A stretch of DNA of 64,000 bases, taken from Sphingopyxis sp. RIFCSPHIGHO2_12_FULL_65_19. GTDB lineage: Bacteria > Pseudomonadota > Alphaproteobacteria > Sphingomonadales > Sphingomonadaceae. A program made the position numbers and the translations under genes. The notes beneath the pieces were generated by a model. The model worked only from the letters and a program-made list of their open reading frames with translations, did not search any database and was not told the DNA's origin. Numbering within the stretch: the first letter of the stretch is position 1; the number at the start of each line of letters is the position of its first letter. This document shows, piece after piece, positions 1 to 7,843 of the stretch. The stretch is taken from assembly GCF_001830555.1 (NCBI RefSeq), contig NZ_MIAM01000024.1:84485-148484 (forward strand). The letters run 5' to 3'.

Positions 1-1315
1 AGGGGATCGAAGCCCCCGCCGCGAGGCTGCACTTGGTCGTATCGAGGGAATTCGCCACTCGCTCAAGATTGGCGATGTTGGTGGAGCCGTCGACCGCGGT
101 GTTGCGGCCGAACGCGCCGGCGATTTCCCATCCCCAATCGTTCGAGAGCTTGCCGCGGAGGCCAAACGTACCCTGCCAGGTATCGGTTTCCTGGAAGAAT
201 TGGCGCGGGCCGGGCTCGGCGAGGCGGCGCTGGATGAGGACGATATTCTGCCCCGTCGGATTGGTGGGATTGCTCGCCGCGATCGAGAGGTTGCGCAGCG
301 TTCCGGGCGTCGCGATCTGGTTCGACTTGCGGAAGGTGTAAAGGAATTCGCCGAACGCCTCGATATTGTCAGTGATGTCATAGTCGGCGAAAAACGCCGT
401 GCTCACGCGCTCGACCGGGCTCACCGCGTTGAGGAACGGGTTCGAGTTGAAGTTGTGCTTGGCAGCGCTGTACGGCTCGAAGAAGTTGCCGTTACCGCCC
501 AGCACCTGATTGAAGTTGATCTGCTGGCCGTTCGGCAGCACCGCGCGGCCGCCGATCGTCGAGGCGCTGTTCACGCAGCTCAGCATGCCGGGCGTGGTTT
601 CGGCAAGCGAGCAAGGCGCGCGCGTTGCCATATTGACCGCGCTCGTCTTCTGATAGGTGACCGCCGCCATGAAACCGCCGCGATCGTTGCGGACGCCCCA
701 CAGGAGGTCGGCGGTGAAGTCCGAGCCATCGCCCTTTTCGGTGATGCCTTGGCGCACGCTGAGGCCGAGGCCTTCATAGTCAGTGCGGGTCACGAGGTTG
801 ACCACGCCCGCCATCGCGTCGGCGCCATAGATCGCCGAGGCGCCGTCCTTGAGCACATCGGTGCGCGCGAGCGCCGCGACCGGGATCATGTTAAGATCGG
901 GCGAGGAGTTCGCGCCGGTGCCGCCCGCGACGAGGCGGCGGCCGTTGAGCAGAACAAGCGTGCGCTTGATGCCGAGACCGCGCAGGTTCACCTGCGCCGT
1001 GCCATATCCATTGTTCGCCCAATAGGCGGAGGTCTGGTTGCCTGCGAAGCCGGCGTTGGCGGGAAGGCGCTGCAGCACCGTCTCGATATTGACGACGCCG
1101 GTGTTCTCGATCTGCTCGGCCGACACGACGGTCGCGGGGCCGACGCCCGCGAGATCCTGGCGACGAATGCGCGAGCCGGTCACGACGATGTCCGATCCGT
1201 TCGGAGCATCCTCCGCGGCGGGTGACTGCGTCGCAGCATCGCTCTGCGCGAGCGCTGGCGTTGCAAAGGTCGCGACCGCTGCGGCGCTGGCGAGCAAAAT
1301 TGTCCTGGTCATCAT
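1..1315 (-). CDS. TonB-dependent receptor, N-terminal part (cut by left edge)
   Basis: Outer-membrane active transporter; about 438 codons are visible and the C-terminal barrel lies outside the window. The start is the first ATG of an ATG-ATG pair, with a GGGGG ribosome-binding stretch about 8 bases upstream. Residues 1-24 form a Sec signal peptide ending in PALAQ. The plug domain follows: DIVVTGSRIRR near residue 40, then LRGLGIKRTLVLLNGRRL and DVLKDGASAIYGADAMAGVVN, all typical of TonB receptor plugs. The substrate cannot be read from the sequence. It lies downstream of the amino-acid ABC operon on the same strand, but a separate ECF-type promoter motif sits 128 bases before its start. It may therefore belong to the metal regulon rather than to the amino-acid operon. 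Confidence 0.93.
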   Translation of the reverse strand, partial: MMTRTILLASAAAVATFATPALAQSDAATQSPAAEDAPNGSDIVVTGSRIRRQDLAGVGPATVVSAEQIENTGVVNIETVLQRLPANAGFAGNQTSAYWANNGYGTAQVNLRGLGIKRTLVLLNGRRLVAGGTGANSSPDLNMIPVAALARTDVLKDGASAIYGADAMAGVVNLVTRTDYEGLGLSVRQGITEKGDGSDFTADLLWGVRNDRGGFMAAVTYQKTSAVNMATRAPCSLAETTPGMLSCVNSASTIGGRAVLPNGQQINFNQVLGGNGNFFEPYSAAKHNFNSNPFLNAVSPVERVSTAFFADYDITDNIEAFGEFLYTFRKSNQIATPGTLRNLSIAASNPTNPTGQNIVLIQRRLAEPGPRQFFQETDTWQGTFGLRGKLSNDWGWEIAGAFGRNTAVDGSTNIANLERVANSLDTTKCSLAAGASIP

Positions 1316-1442
1316 AGCGAAACCCCCTGATGGTTGGCTGATTCCCCTCAGAGAGCATCAAATGTATATACAGGTCAATAGGAATTTATTGAATCATATC
1401 AATTGGTTATGAAGTAAATTCCGGGCGCACGATACTTACTAG

Positions 1443-1469
1443 ATACGCACCCCAAAGCTCTACCCCTCA
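1443..1469 (-). promoter_or_regulatory. Putative ECF sigma promoter before the TonB receptor gene
   Basis: On the minus strand TGAGGG (1469-1464) is followed by exactly 15 bases and GCGTAT (1448-1443). The same two boxes and spacing precede cnrY-like, copA and copC near 15-16.5 kb. The rest of the gap 1316-1600 is AT-rich with no recognisable gene. Promoter function is inferred from the repeated pattern. Confidence 0.6.
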
Positions 1470-1600
1470 TCAATTTTGAAATTTTTTCCGGCCTGAGCCT
1501 TTTCGCGCAAGGAGCCGGCGGGCCCCTCCCTCGGCTTGCTTATGAAATGACATGATTAAGTGGGTCGGCACAGCTTGGGGGCGCGACCGACTTGAGCCGC

Positions 1601-2353
1601 TCAATGCGAAAGTATCTGTTCGAGAAAGGTCCGTGCGCGCTCGCTTTTCGGCGCGGCGAAAAAATCTGCCGGCCTTGCGTCTTCGATGATCTGGCCCTGA
1701 TCCATGAAAAGCATGCGATCGGCCGCCTCGCGCGCGAATCCCATTTCGTGCGTCACGCACACCATCGTCCGTCCTTCGCCGGCAAGGGACGTCATCACAT
1801 CGAGTACCTCCTTGATCATCTCGGGATCGAGCGCCGATGTCGGCTCGTCGAAGAGAAGAATCCGGGGCTCCATCGCCAGAGCGCGGGCTATCGCGGCCCG
1901 CTGTTGCTGCCCTCCCGAGAGCTGCCCCGGATATTTGCCCGCCTGGTCGCCAATCCTCACCTTGTCCAAATAGGATATGGCGCGCGCCTCCGCCTCCGGA
2001 AGAGACAAGCCGCCGAGCAGGACGGGCGCGAGGGTGCAATTCTCCAGCACCGTCTTGTGCGGGAACAGATTGAACTGTTGAAAGACCATGCCGACGGCGC
2101 GGAGCGCCGCAACGGCCTCCCGCGACGCGTCGGTTATCCTGGTTCCCTCGATCAGGACGGCACCGGAGTCGGGCACCTCGAGCCTGTTCATGCAGCGAAT
2201 GAGCGTCGATTTGCCGGAGCCTGAAGGGCCGCAAATCACGATCCGCTCGCGCGGGGCGATTTCGAGGTCGATCGAGCGGAGGGCATGATAGGCGCCATAA
2301 TATTTGTCGACCTGCCGCAAGCTGACGGCCGCGTGGCCCGAGGCGTCGGTCAT
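1601..2353 (-). CDS. aapP: Polar amino-acid ABC transporter ATP-binding protein (AapP/GlnQ type)
   Basis: Cytoplasmic ATPase subunit of an amino-acid importer, 250 residues, the usual size for GlnQ/AapP. Walker A is GPSGSGKST at 42-50, the Q-loop is in [14 protein letters not shown], the signature is LSGGQQQR, Walker B is [12 protein letters not shown], and the switch histidine is in [10 protein letters not shown]. The chosen ATG overlaps the stop of the preceding lyase gene (ATGA), which supports this start over a longer in-frame extension. It is the last gene of the operon substrate-binding protein - fused permease - lyase - ATPase. AapP is named by family resemblance; the transported amino acid is not known. 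Confidence 0.93.
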   Translation of the reverse strand: MTDASGHAAVSLRQVDKYYGAYHALRSIDLEIAPRERIVICGPSGSGKSTLIRCMNRLEVPDSGAVLIEGTRITDASREAVAALRAVGMVFQQFNLFPHKTVLENCTLAPVLLGGLSLPEAEARAISYLDKVRIGDQAGKYPGQLSGGQQQRAAIARALAMEPRILLFDEPTSALDPEMIKEVLDVMTSLAGEGRTMVCVTHEMGFAREAADRMLFMDQGQIIEDARPADFFAAPKSERARTFLEQILSH

Positions 2354-3597
2354 GACGCCTGCCCCCGGCCGCGGAGCGCTCGTACCCGCGCGAAGGCTGC
2401 GGCGAGGTCGGCGATCAGATCCTGCGGCGCTTCGAGGCCGGCGTGAATGCGGATCAGCGCCCCATCTGCCTCGCCATTGGGAAAATCGCGGATCGGAGCG
2501 GGCCACGCCGGAACCGCGAGACTTTCGAAGCCGCCCCAGCTCGAACCGAGCTGGAATAGCGAGAATTCGTTGAAAAAGGCGCTGGTTTCGGGCGGGGTCA
2601 GGCCATCGAGCTGAACACCGAACAATCCGGAAGCACCGGTGAAATCCCGCTTCCAGATTGCATGGCCGGGGTCGGCGGGATGAGCCGGATAGCGGACCGC
2701 AACCACTTCGGGTTGCTGGGCGAACCATTCGATCAGCGTCGCTGCGGTGCGCTGGTGGCGTTCAAGGCGCGCATCGAGCGTCCTGATGCCCCGGTGGACC
2801 AGATAGCAATTGTCGGGACTCGCGCAGTTGCCCCAGCGCGCCGCCGCGTCCTTGAGCTGGCGGTAGACGGCATCGCTGGCCGCCGTCATCGTGCCGAGCA
2901 GACAGTCGGAGTGCCCCGAGAGATATTTGGTTGCCGAAGCAAGCGAGATGTCGACGCCATGGGCCAAGGGCTTGAAGAAGAGCGGCGTGGCCCAGGTGTT
3001 GTCGAGAGCGGTCAATATGCCCCGGCTGCGCGCAACCGCCGTGATCGCGGGGACGTCGATCATATCGAATGTCTGCGAGCCCGGGGTCTCCATATAGATG
3101 AGCCGGGTGTTGCTGCGGCACAGCCCGGCAATCTCCGCTCCGATATCGGGCCGGAAATATTCCACCTCGACCCCGAAACGCGCGAGAACGTCGGTCAGAA
3201 ACTTGCGGGTCGGCCCATAGACGCAGTCCGCGACGAGCAGATGGTCGCCCCCGGCCACGAAAGCCGTGAGGGCTAGCGCGATTGCGCTGGTTCCGGACGA
3301 GGTGATGACGGTCGCGCAGCCGCCTTCAAGTTCGCTGACAGCCTCGGCGAGCGCAAAGGTCGTTCGCGTTCCGTACAGGCCATAGATGACCTCATCGTAG
3401 AGACCCTGGTGCCGGTCCATATAGGCCTCGACGCTGTCGTAGATAATGGTGGAGGCCCGGTCGACGGGCGGATTGATGAGGCCCCGCTGATCGCACGGAC
3501 GGGGACCGCCGTGCACGGCACGCGTCGGATCCTGCCAGGCGCGCCCTTTCGGGCTTGCCGGCTCCCCGGGCCATTTTCTGTCGTGATTATCCTGCAT
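2350..3597 (-). CDS. metC: Cystathionine beta-lyase-type PLP enzyme
   Basis: PLP-dependent enzyme of the Cys/Met metabolism family, 415 residues. The PLP lysine is K224 in [11 protein letters not shown]. The cofactor aspartate is in ALDNTW near residue 199, and the tyrosine/arginine phosphate-binding stretch YGLYGTR lies near 72-78. MetC-type enzymes cleave cystathionine or other S-alkyl cysteine thioethers to a thiol, pyruvate and ammonia. It sits inside an amino-acid ABC transporter operon: its start overlaps the permease stop by 11 bases and its end overlaps the ATPase start. That placement suggests it acts on the imported substrate. Other members of the fold (gamma-lyases) cannot be excluded from sequence alone. 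Confidence 0.88.
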   Translation of the reverse strand: MQDNHDRKWPGEPASPKGRAWQDPTRAVHGGPRPCDQRGLINPPVDRASTIIYDSVEAYMDRHQGLYDEVIYGLYGTRTTFALAEAVSELEGGCATVITSSGTSAIALALTAFVAGGDHLLVADCVYGPTRKFLTDVLARFGVEVEYFRPDIGAEIAGLCRSNTRLIYMETPGSQTFDMIDVPAITAVARSRGILTALDNTWATPLFFKPLAHGVDISLASATKYLSGHSDCLLGTMTAASDAVYRQLKDAAARWGNCASPDNCYLVHRGIRTLDARLERHQRTAATLIEWFAQQPEVVAVRYPAHPADPGHAIWKRDFTGASGLFGVQLDGLTPPETSAFFNEFSLFQLGSSWGGFESLAVPAWPAPIRDFPNGEADGALIRIHAGLEAPQDLIADLAAAFARVRALRGRGQAS

Positions 3598-5779
3598 AGT
3601 TTAGTTTCCGTTCGATCTTCATGCTGAGCCGGGACAGGGAGAAACAGAGGAGGAAAAAGATTGTCCCGGTAAAAAGATAGGCTTCGGCGAAATAGGGTCG
3701 CCATTGCGCCTCGACGTAGGAGAGGCGGGTCGTCTGCAACAAATCGAAGACGCCGACGATGAGGACGAGCGTCGTGTTCTTGACCTCGCTGATCGAAGTG
3801 TTGACCAGCCCCGGCACGCTGACTTTCAGCGCCTGCGGCAACAGGATATGGCGCCGCGCCTGCCATTTGGTGAGGCCAAGAGCATGCGCGGCCTCGGCTT
3901 GCCCGACGGGAACCGCCAGCAGGCCGCCCCGGATGACCTCGGCCATATAGGCGGCAGTGAAGAATATGAGCGCGAGCTGGACGCGCGGCAGGCTGTCGAT
4001 CGAGAGATAGGAGGGCACGAACAGCGGGAACAGGACCGCAGCGAGGAAGAGCACTCCGATCAGCGGCGTTCCGCGAACCAGCTCGATGAAGGCGACGCTC
4101 GGCCAGCGAATGCCGCGCCGCGCCGACCTGCGGCCGAATGCGAGAAGGATGGCGAGAGGGAAAGCGCCGACCACTGCGATGCTCGCGAGCAGCAATGTGA
4201 CCGGCAGGCCGCTCCACTTCTCCATCGGCACATAAGCGAGGCCCGCGACCCCACCGCGCAGCAGGAGCATGGCGATCGCGATCGCGCCGAGCCAGGCAAG
4301 ACCGAGGCGGCTGCTCCAGAATCGCGGGACGAAGGAGAGCGCGAGGCAGGAAAGCAGTATGGCCGCCGCCGCCGCAGAGCGCCACTGCTCGGCTTCGGGA
4401 TAGGTTCCGAACAATATGAGCCGCGCATTTTCGCGGAGGAAAGGCCAGCAAGCGCCGCTGGCCAAGCGGCACTCGGCCGCGCCCCCGGAATAGGTCGCGT
4501 CGATCAACAGCCAGGACAGGCCCTTGCCGGCAGCCAGCGCGGCGAGGGCGAGGATTAAGACCGTCAGGATCGATTGGCGCCCTCCCCTAAACAGGTTGCG
4601 CCGGATCCACGACGGCCAGGCGGCGATCGAGCGCAGCGGAAACGGTTCGAGGGTCGCCGTCTGGATGCTCCGGCCGGGCTGTCCGGTAACGCTCCACCCC
4701 ATCCGGCGCGCGTAGAGGCCGGTGACGAGTGACAAGGACAGCGAAAGCAGGAGGAAGGTCAGAACGATCAGGCCGACGCCCTCGATCGCCTGGCCCGTCT
4801 GGCTGATGACGGTGTCGACGACCGAAACAAACTCGGGATATCCGATCGCCACGCCCAATGAGCTGTTCTTGATCGTGTTGAGATGCCAGCTCGTCATCGG
4901 CGGTATCGCGATGCGCAGCGCTTGCGGAACCACGATCCGTCCCATCGCCTGAGCCGGCGACAGCCCGAGCGCCTTCGCGGCTTCGCGCTGCCCCGCGGGA
5001 ACCGCGAGGATCGCGCCGCGGAATATCTCGGCCAGATAGGCCGAGGCATAGACGGAAAGGCCGGCGACCAGCGTCAGAAATTCGGTGGAGAGCGAGAGGC
5101 CGCCTATGGTTCCGAAACGCCCCGCCCGCGGCAGATCGATCGCGCCCCACAGCAAAAACGGAAGGATGACAATGCCGGTCAGGGCTAGCGCGGTCCCGGC
5201 TCCAACGTATTTGCGCCGATAGGCAACAAACAGAAAAGCGCAAGCCGCAAGCGCGATCAGCAATAGCGGCGTTACTGGATCGGCGAGCGTGAGCGCCGGG
5301 AGGTGCAGTCCGCGGTTGTCGAGATCGACCGCACCGACATCACCCTGGCCGGGAGCAGGGAGACCGAACAACAATGCGGCGTACCAGACAAACATCTGGA
5401 GCAGCAGCGGGATGTTGCGAACCAGCTCGATATAGAGGCCGGAGAGCCGAGCAAGCAGCCAGTTCGTCGACAGGCGCGCCATACAAACTGCAAGGCCGAG
5501 CAAGGTCGAGAAGATAATACCGAGCGCCGATATCAGAAGCGTGTTGAGAAGACCCACCGCCAGCGCCGCGGCATAGGAATCGCCCGGCGCGTAGGCGATC
5601 AGCGTTTCACCGATCGCGAAGCCCGCCCGGTCGAACAGGAAACCGAACCCCGTCCGGATGTTTCGGTCCGCAAGATTGTCAGCCAATGTCGCAAACAGGC
5701 CGTAGGCGGCCACAACTCCGCCCGCCAAAAGCAGCCAGGGCAACGCAGCGATTACAAGGCGCCTCTGCGTATGGGTCAT
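3587..5779 (-). CDS. Fused two-domain amino-acid ABC transporter permease (AapQ-AapM fusion)
   Basis: Inner-membrane permease of 730 residues, about twice the usual size of one subunit. Two complete permease domains are visible. The first carries the ATPase-contact loop GQREAAKALGLSPAQAM near residue 263. The second carries GQAEAAHALGLTKWQARRH near residue 630. The first half resembles AapQ/BztB and the second AapM/BztC, each with its own N-terminal hydrophobic segments. No stop or frameshift separates them, so this is a genuine fusion on the sequence given. The start overlaps the stop of the binding-protein gene (ATGA) and the end overlaps the lyase start, so translation is likely coupled through the operon. 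Confidence 0.9.
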   Translation of the reverse strand: MTHTQRRLVIAALPWLLLAGGVVAAYGLFATLADNLADRNIRTGFGFLFDRAGFAIGETLIAYAPGDSYAAALAVGLLNTLLISALGIIFSTLLGLAVCMARLSTNWLLARLSGLYIELVRNIPLLLQMFVWYAALLFGLPAPGQGDVGAVDLDNRGLHLPALTLADPVTPLLLIALAACAFLFVAYRRKYVGAGTALALTGIVILPFLLWGAIDLPRAGRFGTIGGLSLSTEFLTLVAGLSVYASAYLAEIFRGAILAVPAGQREAAKALGLSPAQAMGRIVVPQALRIAIPPMTSWHLNTIKNSSLGVAIGYPEFVSVVDTVISQTGQAIEGVGLIVLTFLLLSLSLSLVTGLYARRMGWSVTGQPGRSIQTATLEPFPLRSIAAWPSWIRRNLFRGGRQSILTVLILALAALAAGKGLSWLLIDATYSGGAAECRLASGACWPFLRENARLILFGTYPEAEQWRSAAAAAILLSCLALSFVPRFWSSRLGLAWLGAIAIAMLLLRGGVAGLAYVPMEKWSGLPVTLLLASIAVVGAFPLAILLAFGRRSARRGIRWPSVAFIELVRGTPLIGVLFLAAVLFPLFVPSYLSIDSLPRVQLALIFFTAAYMAEVIRGGLLAVPVGQAEAAHALGLTKWQARRHILLPQALKVSVPGLVNTSISEVKNTTLVLIVGVFDLLQTTRLSYVEAQWRPYFAEAYLFTGTIFFLLCFSLSRLSMKIERKLNYAG

Positions 5780-6846
5780 CGCATCGGCAACGGGTAGATC
5801 AGCCCGCCGTCCCGATAGAGCTTATTTTGCCCGCGCTCGACGCCGAGCGGCGTAATGTGCCGGTCGAAGATTTCGCCATAATTGCCCGTCGCCTCGATCG
5901 CGCGATACGCCCAGTCATCGTCGAGGCCGAGCGACTTGCCGAATCCGGGCAGGCCGCCGAGCATCTTGCGCACTTCGGGGTCACGCGAGGCCATGCGCAT
6001 GCGCGCTGCATTCGCGCGGGTGACCCCCATTTCCTCGGCAGCAAAGAGCGCGTTCAGCACCCATTTGTTGATCTCATACCATTGCTCGTCGTCGCTGCGC
6101 ACGACGGGACCTACCGGCTCCTTGGTGAGTCGTTCGGGCAGCACAACATAATCGTCCGGATGCGCGGTATCGGCGAGACGGATCACGGTCAGCGTGAAGG
6201 CATCGGTGGTCATCGCGTCGCACCGCCCGGCAAAGAAGGCGAGCTTGGCTTCCTCGGGATTCTCGAACACGACCGACTGGAAACGCAGCCCCTTGCGCTC
6301 GAAATATTCGGCGGTGTTGAGTTCGGAGGTCGTCCCCTTGGTGATGCAGATCGATGCGCCATCGAGATCCGTCGGAAGCCGCACACCCGATCGCCGGGGC
6401 ACCAGGAAGCTCTGCCCGTCATAATACATGGTGCCGACGAAATTCACCCCGAGGTCGGTGTCGCGCGTCAGCGTCCATGTCGTCGTCCGCGACAGGACGT
6501 CGGCCTCGCCCGTCTGCACGATCGTGAAGCGCTTGTTCGAGGCGACCGGCATGAACCGGACCTTGCGGGCATCGCCGAGGACCGCAGCGGCGAGCGCCCG
6601 GCAGTAGTCGACGAAGAACCCCTGCCAGCGCCCGCGCTTGTCGAGATAGGACATGCCGAGCTGCCCCGTATGAATTGCGCAATTGAGCGTTCCGCGCGCG
6701 CGAATCCGCGCAAGCGTCGATCCCTTCGCCGCGGCGATTTCATGCCCACCGGTGCCGGCGGGCTCGCGGCCGCAGCCGCCGAGTAACAGGGCGCCTGCGG
6801 CGAGCAGCGCCGGTAACCAGCGGCGCGATGCGTGCGACCTATTCAT
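5776..6846 (-). CDS. aapJ: Amino-acid ABC transporter substrate-binding lipoprotein (AapJ/BztA type)
   Basis: Periplasmic solute-binding protein of 356 residues. The start is the ATG of MNRSHASRRW, which gives a lipoprotein signal with lipobox LLGGC and lipidated Cys25. A longer in-frame start would bury that signal. The body matches the AapJ/BztA family: GFFVDYCRALAAAVLGDA, TTTWTLTRDTDLGVNFVG and MYYDGQSFLV are hallmark stretches. Known family members bind a broad range of L-amino acids; the lyase in the operon hints at a sulfur amino acid here, which is inference. It is the first gene of the operon and is divergent from a LysR regulator only 55 bases away. Confidence 0.92.
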   Translation of the reverse strand: MNRSHASRRWLPALLAAGALLLGGCGREPAGTGGHEIAAAKGSTLARIRARGTLNCAIHTGQLGMSYLDKRGRWQGFFVDYCRALAAAVLGDARKVRFMPVASNKRFTIVQTGEADVLSRTTTWTLTRDTDLGVNFVGTMYYDGQSFLVPRRSGVRLPTDLDGASICITKGTTSELNTAEYFERKGLRFQSVVFENPEEAKLAFFAGRCDAMTTDAFTLTVIRLADTAHPDDYVVLPERLTKEPVGPVVRSDDEQWYEINKWVLNALFAAEEMGVTRANAARMRMASRDPEVRKMLGGLPGFGKSLGLDDDWAYRAIEATGNYGEIFDRHITPLGVERGQNKLYRDGGLIYPLPMR

Positions 6847-6871
6847 AAACGAGGCTTTCAATGCTAGCGCC

Positions 6872-6886
6872 ATAAGAAATAGCTAT
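6872..6886. promoter_or_regulatory. Putative LysR-type operator between aapJ and its regulator
   Basis: ATAAGAAATAGCTAT lies in the 55-base gap between divergent genes. It has the T-N11-A layout with ATA/TAT arms expected for LysR-type regulators, and placement next to the regulator gene is typical. Binding is inferred. Confidence 0.4.
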
Positions 6887-6901
6887 AGGGAGCGATGTCC
6901 G

Positions 6902-7807
6902 ATGAACCTGCGTCACCTCGAAGCCTTCAGGGCCGTGATGCTCTCGGGATCGGTCACCCAGGCCGCGCAGTCGCTCAACCTGTCGCAACCCGCGGTGAGC
7001 AAGATGCTTGCCGAGCTCGAGCATCAGCTGGGCTTTCAGCTCTTCCTGCGTTCGCGCGGCAGCGCGCTCACCGTGACGCCCGAAGCCGACGCCTTTTTCT
7101 ACGAAGTCGAGCGGAGCTTCTCGGGCATTGCGGCCCTGAAGCGGGTAGCGGAAGACATCCGCAACATGGCGACCGGCACGCTCCGGATCGCCGCCCTTCC
7201 GGCGCTCGCGGTCAGTTTCCTGCCGCGTGTGATCGCGGCCTTTCGCGAGACACATCCCGGCGTCACCGTTCAGCTCCAGACCCGCAGTTCCTCGACGGTG
7301 CGGCAATGGATGGCGAACCAGCAGTTCGACATCGGGCTCGCGACGCCGGCGCGCGAATTGCCCGGCATAAGGATGGAGCGCTTCCTGCGCTGCCCCGGCG
7401 CCTGCGTTCTCCCTGCCGGCCACCGCTTGGCCGTCAAGGACGTCATCCGGCCGGCCGATCTCGAGGGCGAGCCCTTCATTTCGCTCGCGCTCGAGGACGG
7501 CGTGCGTCACCGCATCGACCGCATTTTCGAGGACGCGGGCGTCCACCGCGAGATGGTCATCGAAACCCAATATGCGATGACCATCTGCGCGCTTGTCATG
7601 CAGGGGGTCGGATGTTCGATTCTCAACCCCGTGACCGCAGCGGATTATGCCGAGCGGGGCCTTACGGTCCGTGATTTCGCGCCGGAGGTCCATTTCGAAT
7701 ATATGCTCTTCACGCCGAAGTTGAGGCCGATGTCCCAAGTCGCTGCGGCCTTTATCGCGGTGCTCGAATCCCACCGCGACGCGATGTTCGGCTCCGACGC
7801 CAGCTGA
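6902..7807 (+). CDS. LysR-family transcriptional regulator
   Basis: DNA-binding regulator of 301 residues, normal for the family. The N-terminal winged helix-turn-helix is clear: MNLRHLEAFRAVMLSGSVTQ, then AAQSLNLSQPAVSKMLAELE and LGFQLFLRSRG. The C-terminal part is a two-lobed effector-binding domain (GTLRIAALPALAVSFLPRVI onward). An AGGGAG ribosome-binding site lies 9 bases before the chosen ATG. It is divergent from the amino-acid transporter/lyase operon and convergent with a TonB receptor gene, so it probably controls the operon in response to an imported amino acid or its product. The effector cannot be read from sequence. Confidence 0.93.
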   Translation: MNLRHLEAFRAVMLSGSVTQAAQSLNLSQPAVSKMLAELEHQLGFQLFLRSRGSALTVTPEADAFFYEVERSFSGIAALKRVAEDIRNMATGTLRIAALPALAVSFLPRVIAAFRETHPGVTVQLQTRSSSTVRQWMANQQFDIGLATPARELPGIRMERFLRCPGACVLPAGHRLAVKDVIRPADLEGEPFISLALEDGVRHRIDRIFEDAGVHREMVIETQYAMTICALVMQGVGCSILNPVTAADYAERGLTVRDFAPEVHFEYMLFTPKLRPMSQVAAAFIAVLESHRDAMFGSDAS

Positions 7808-7843
7808 AGACACAAGACGCCGCACGGCCCTCACGGCCACCGA

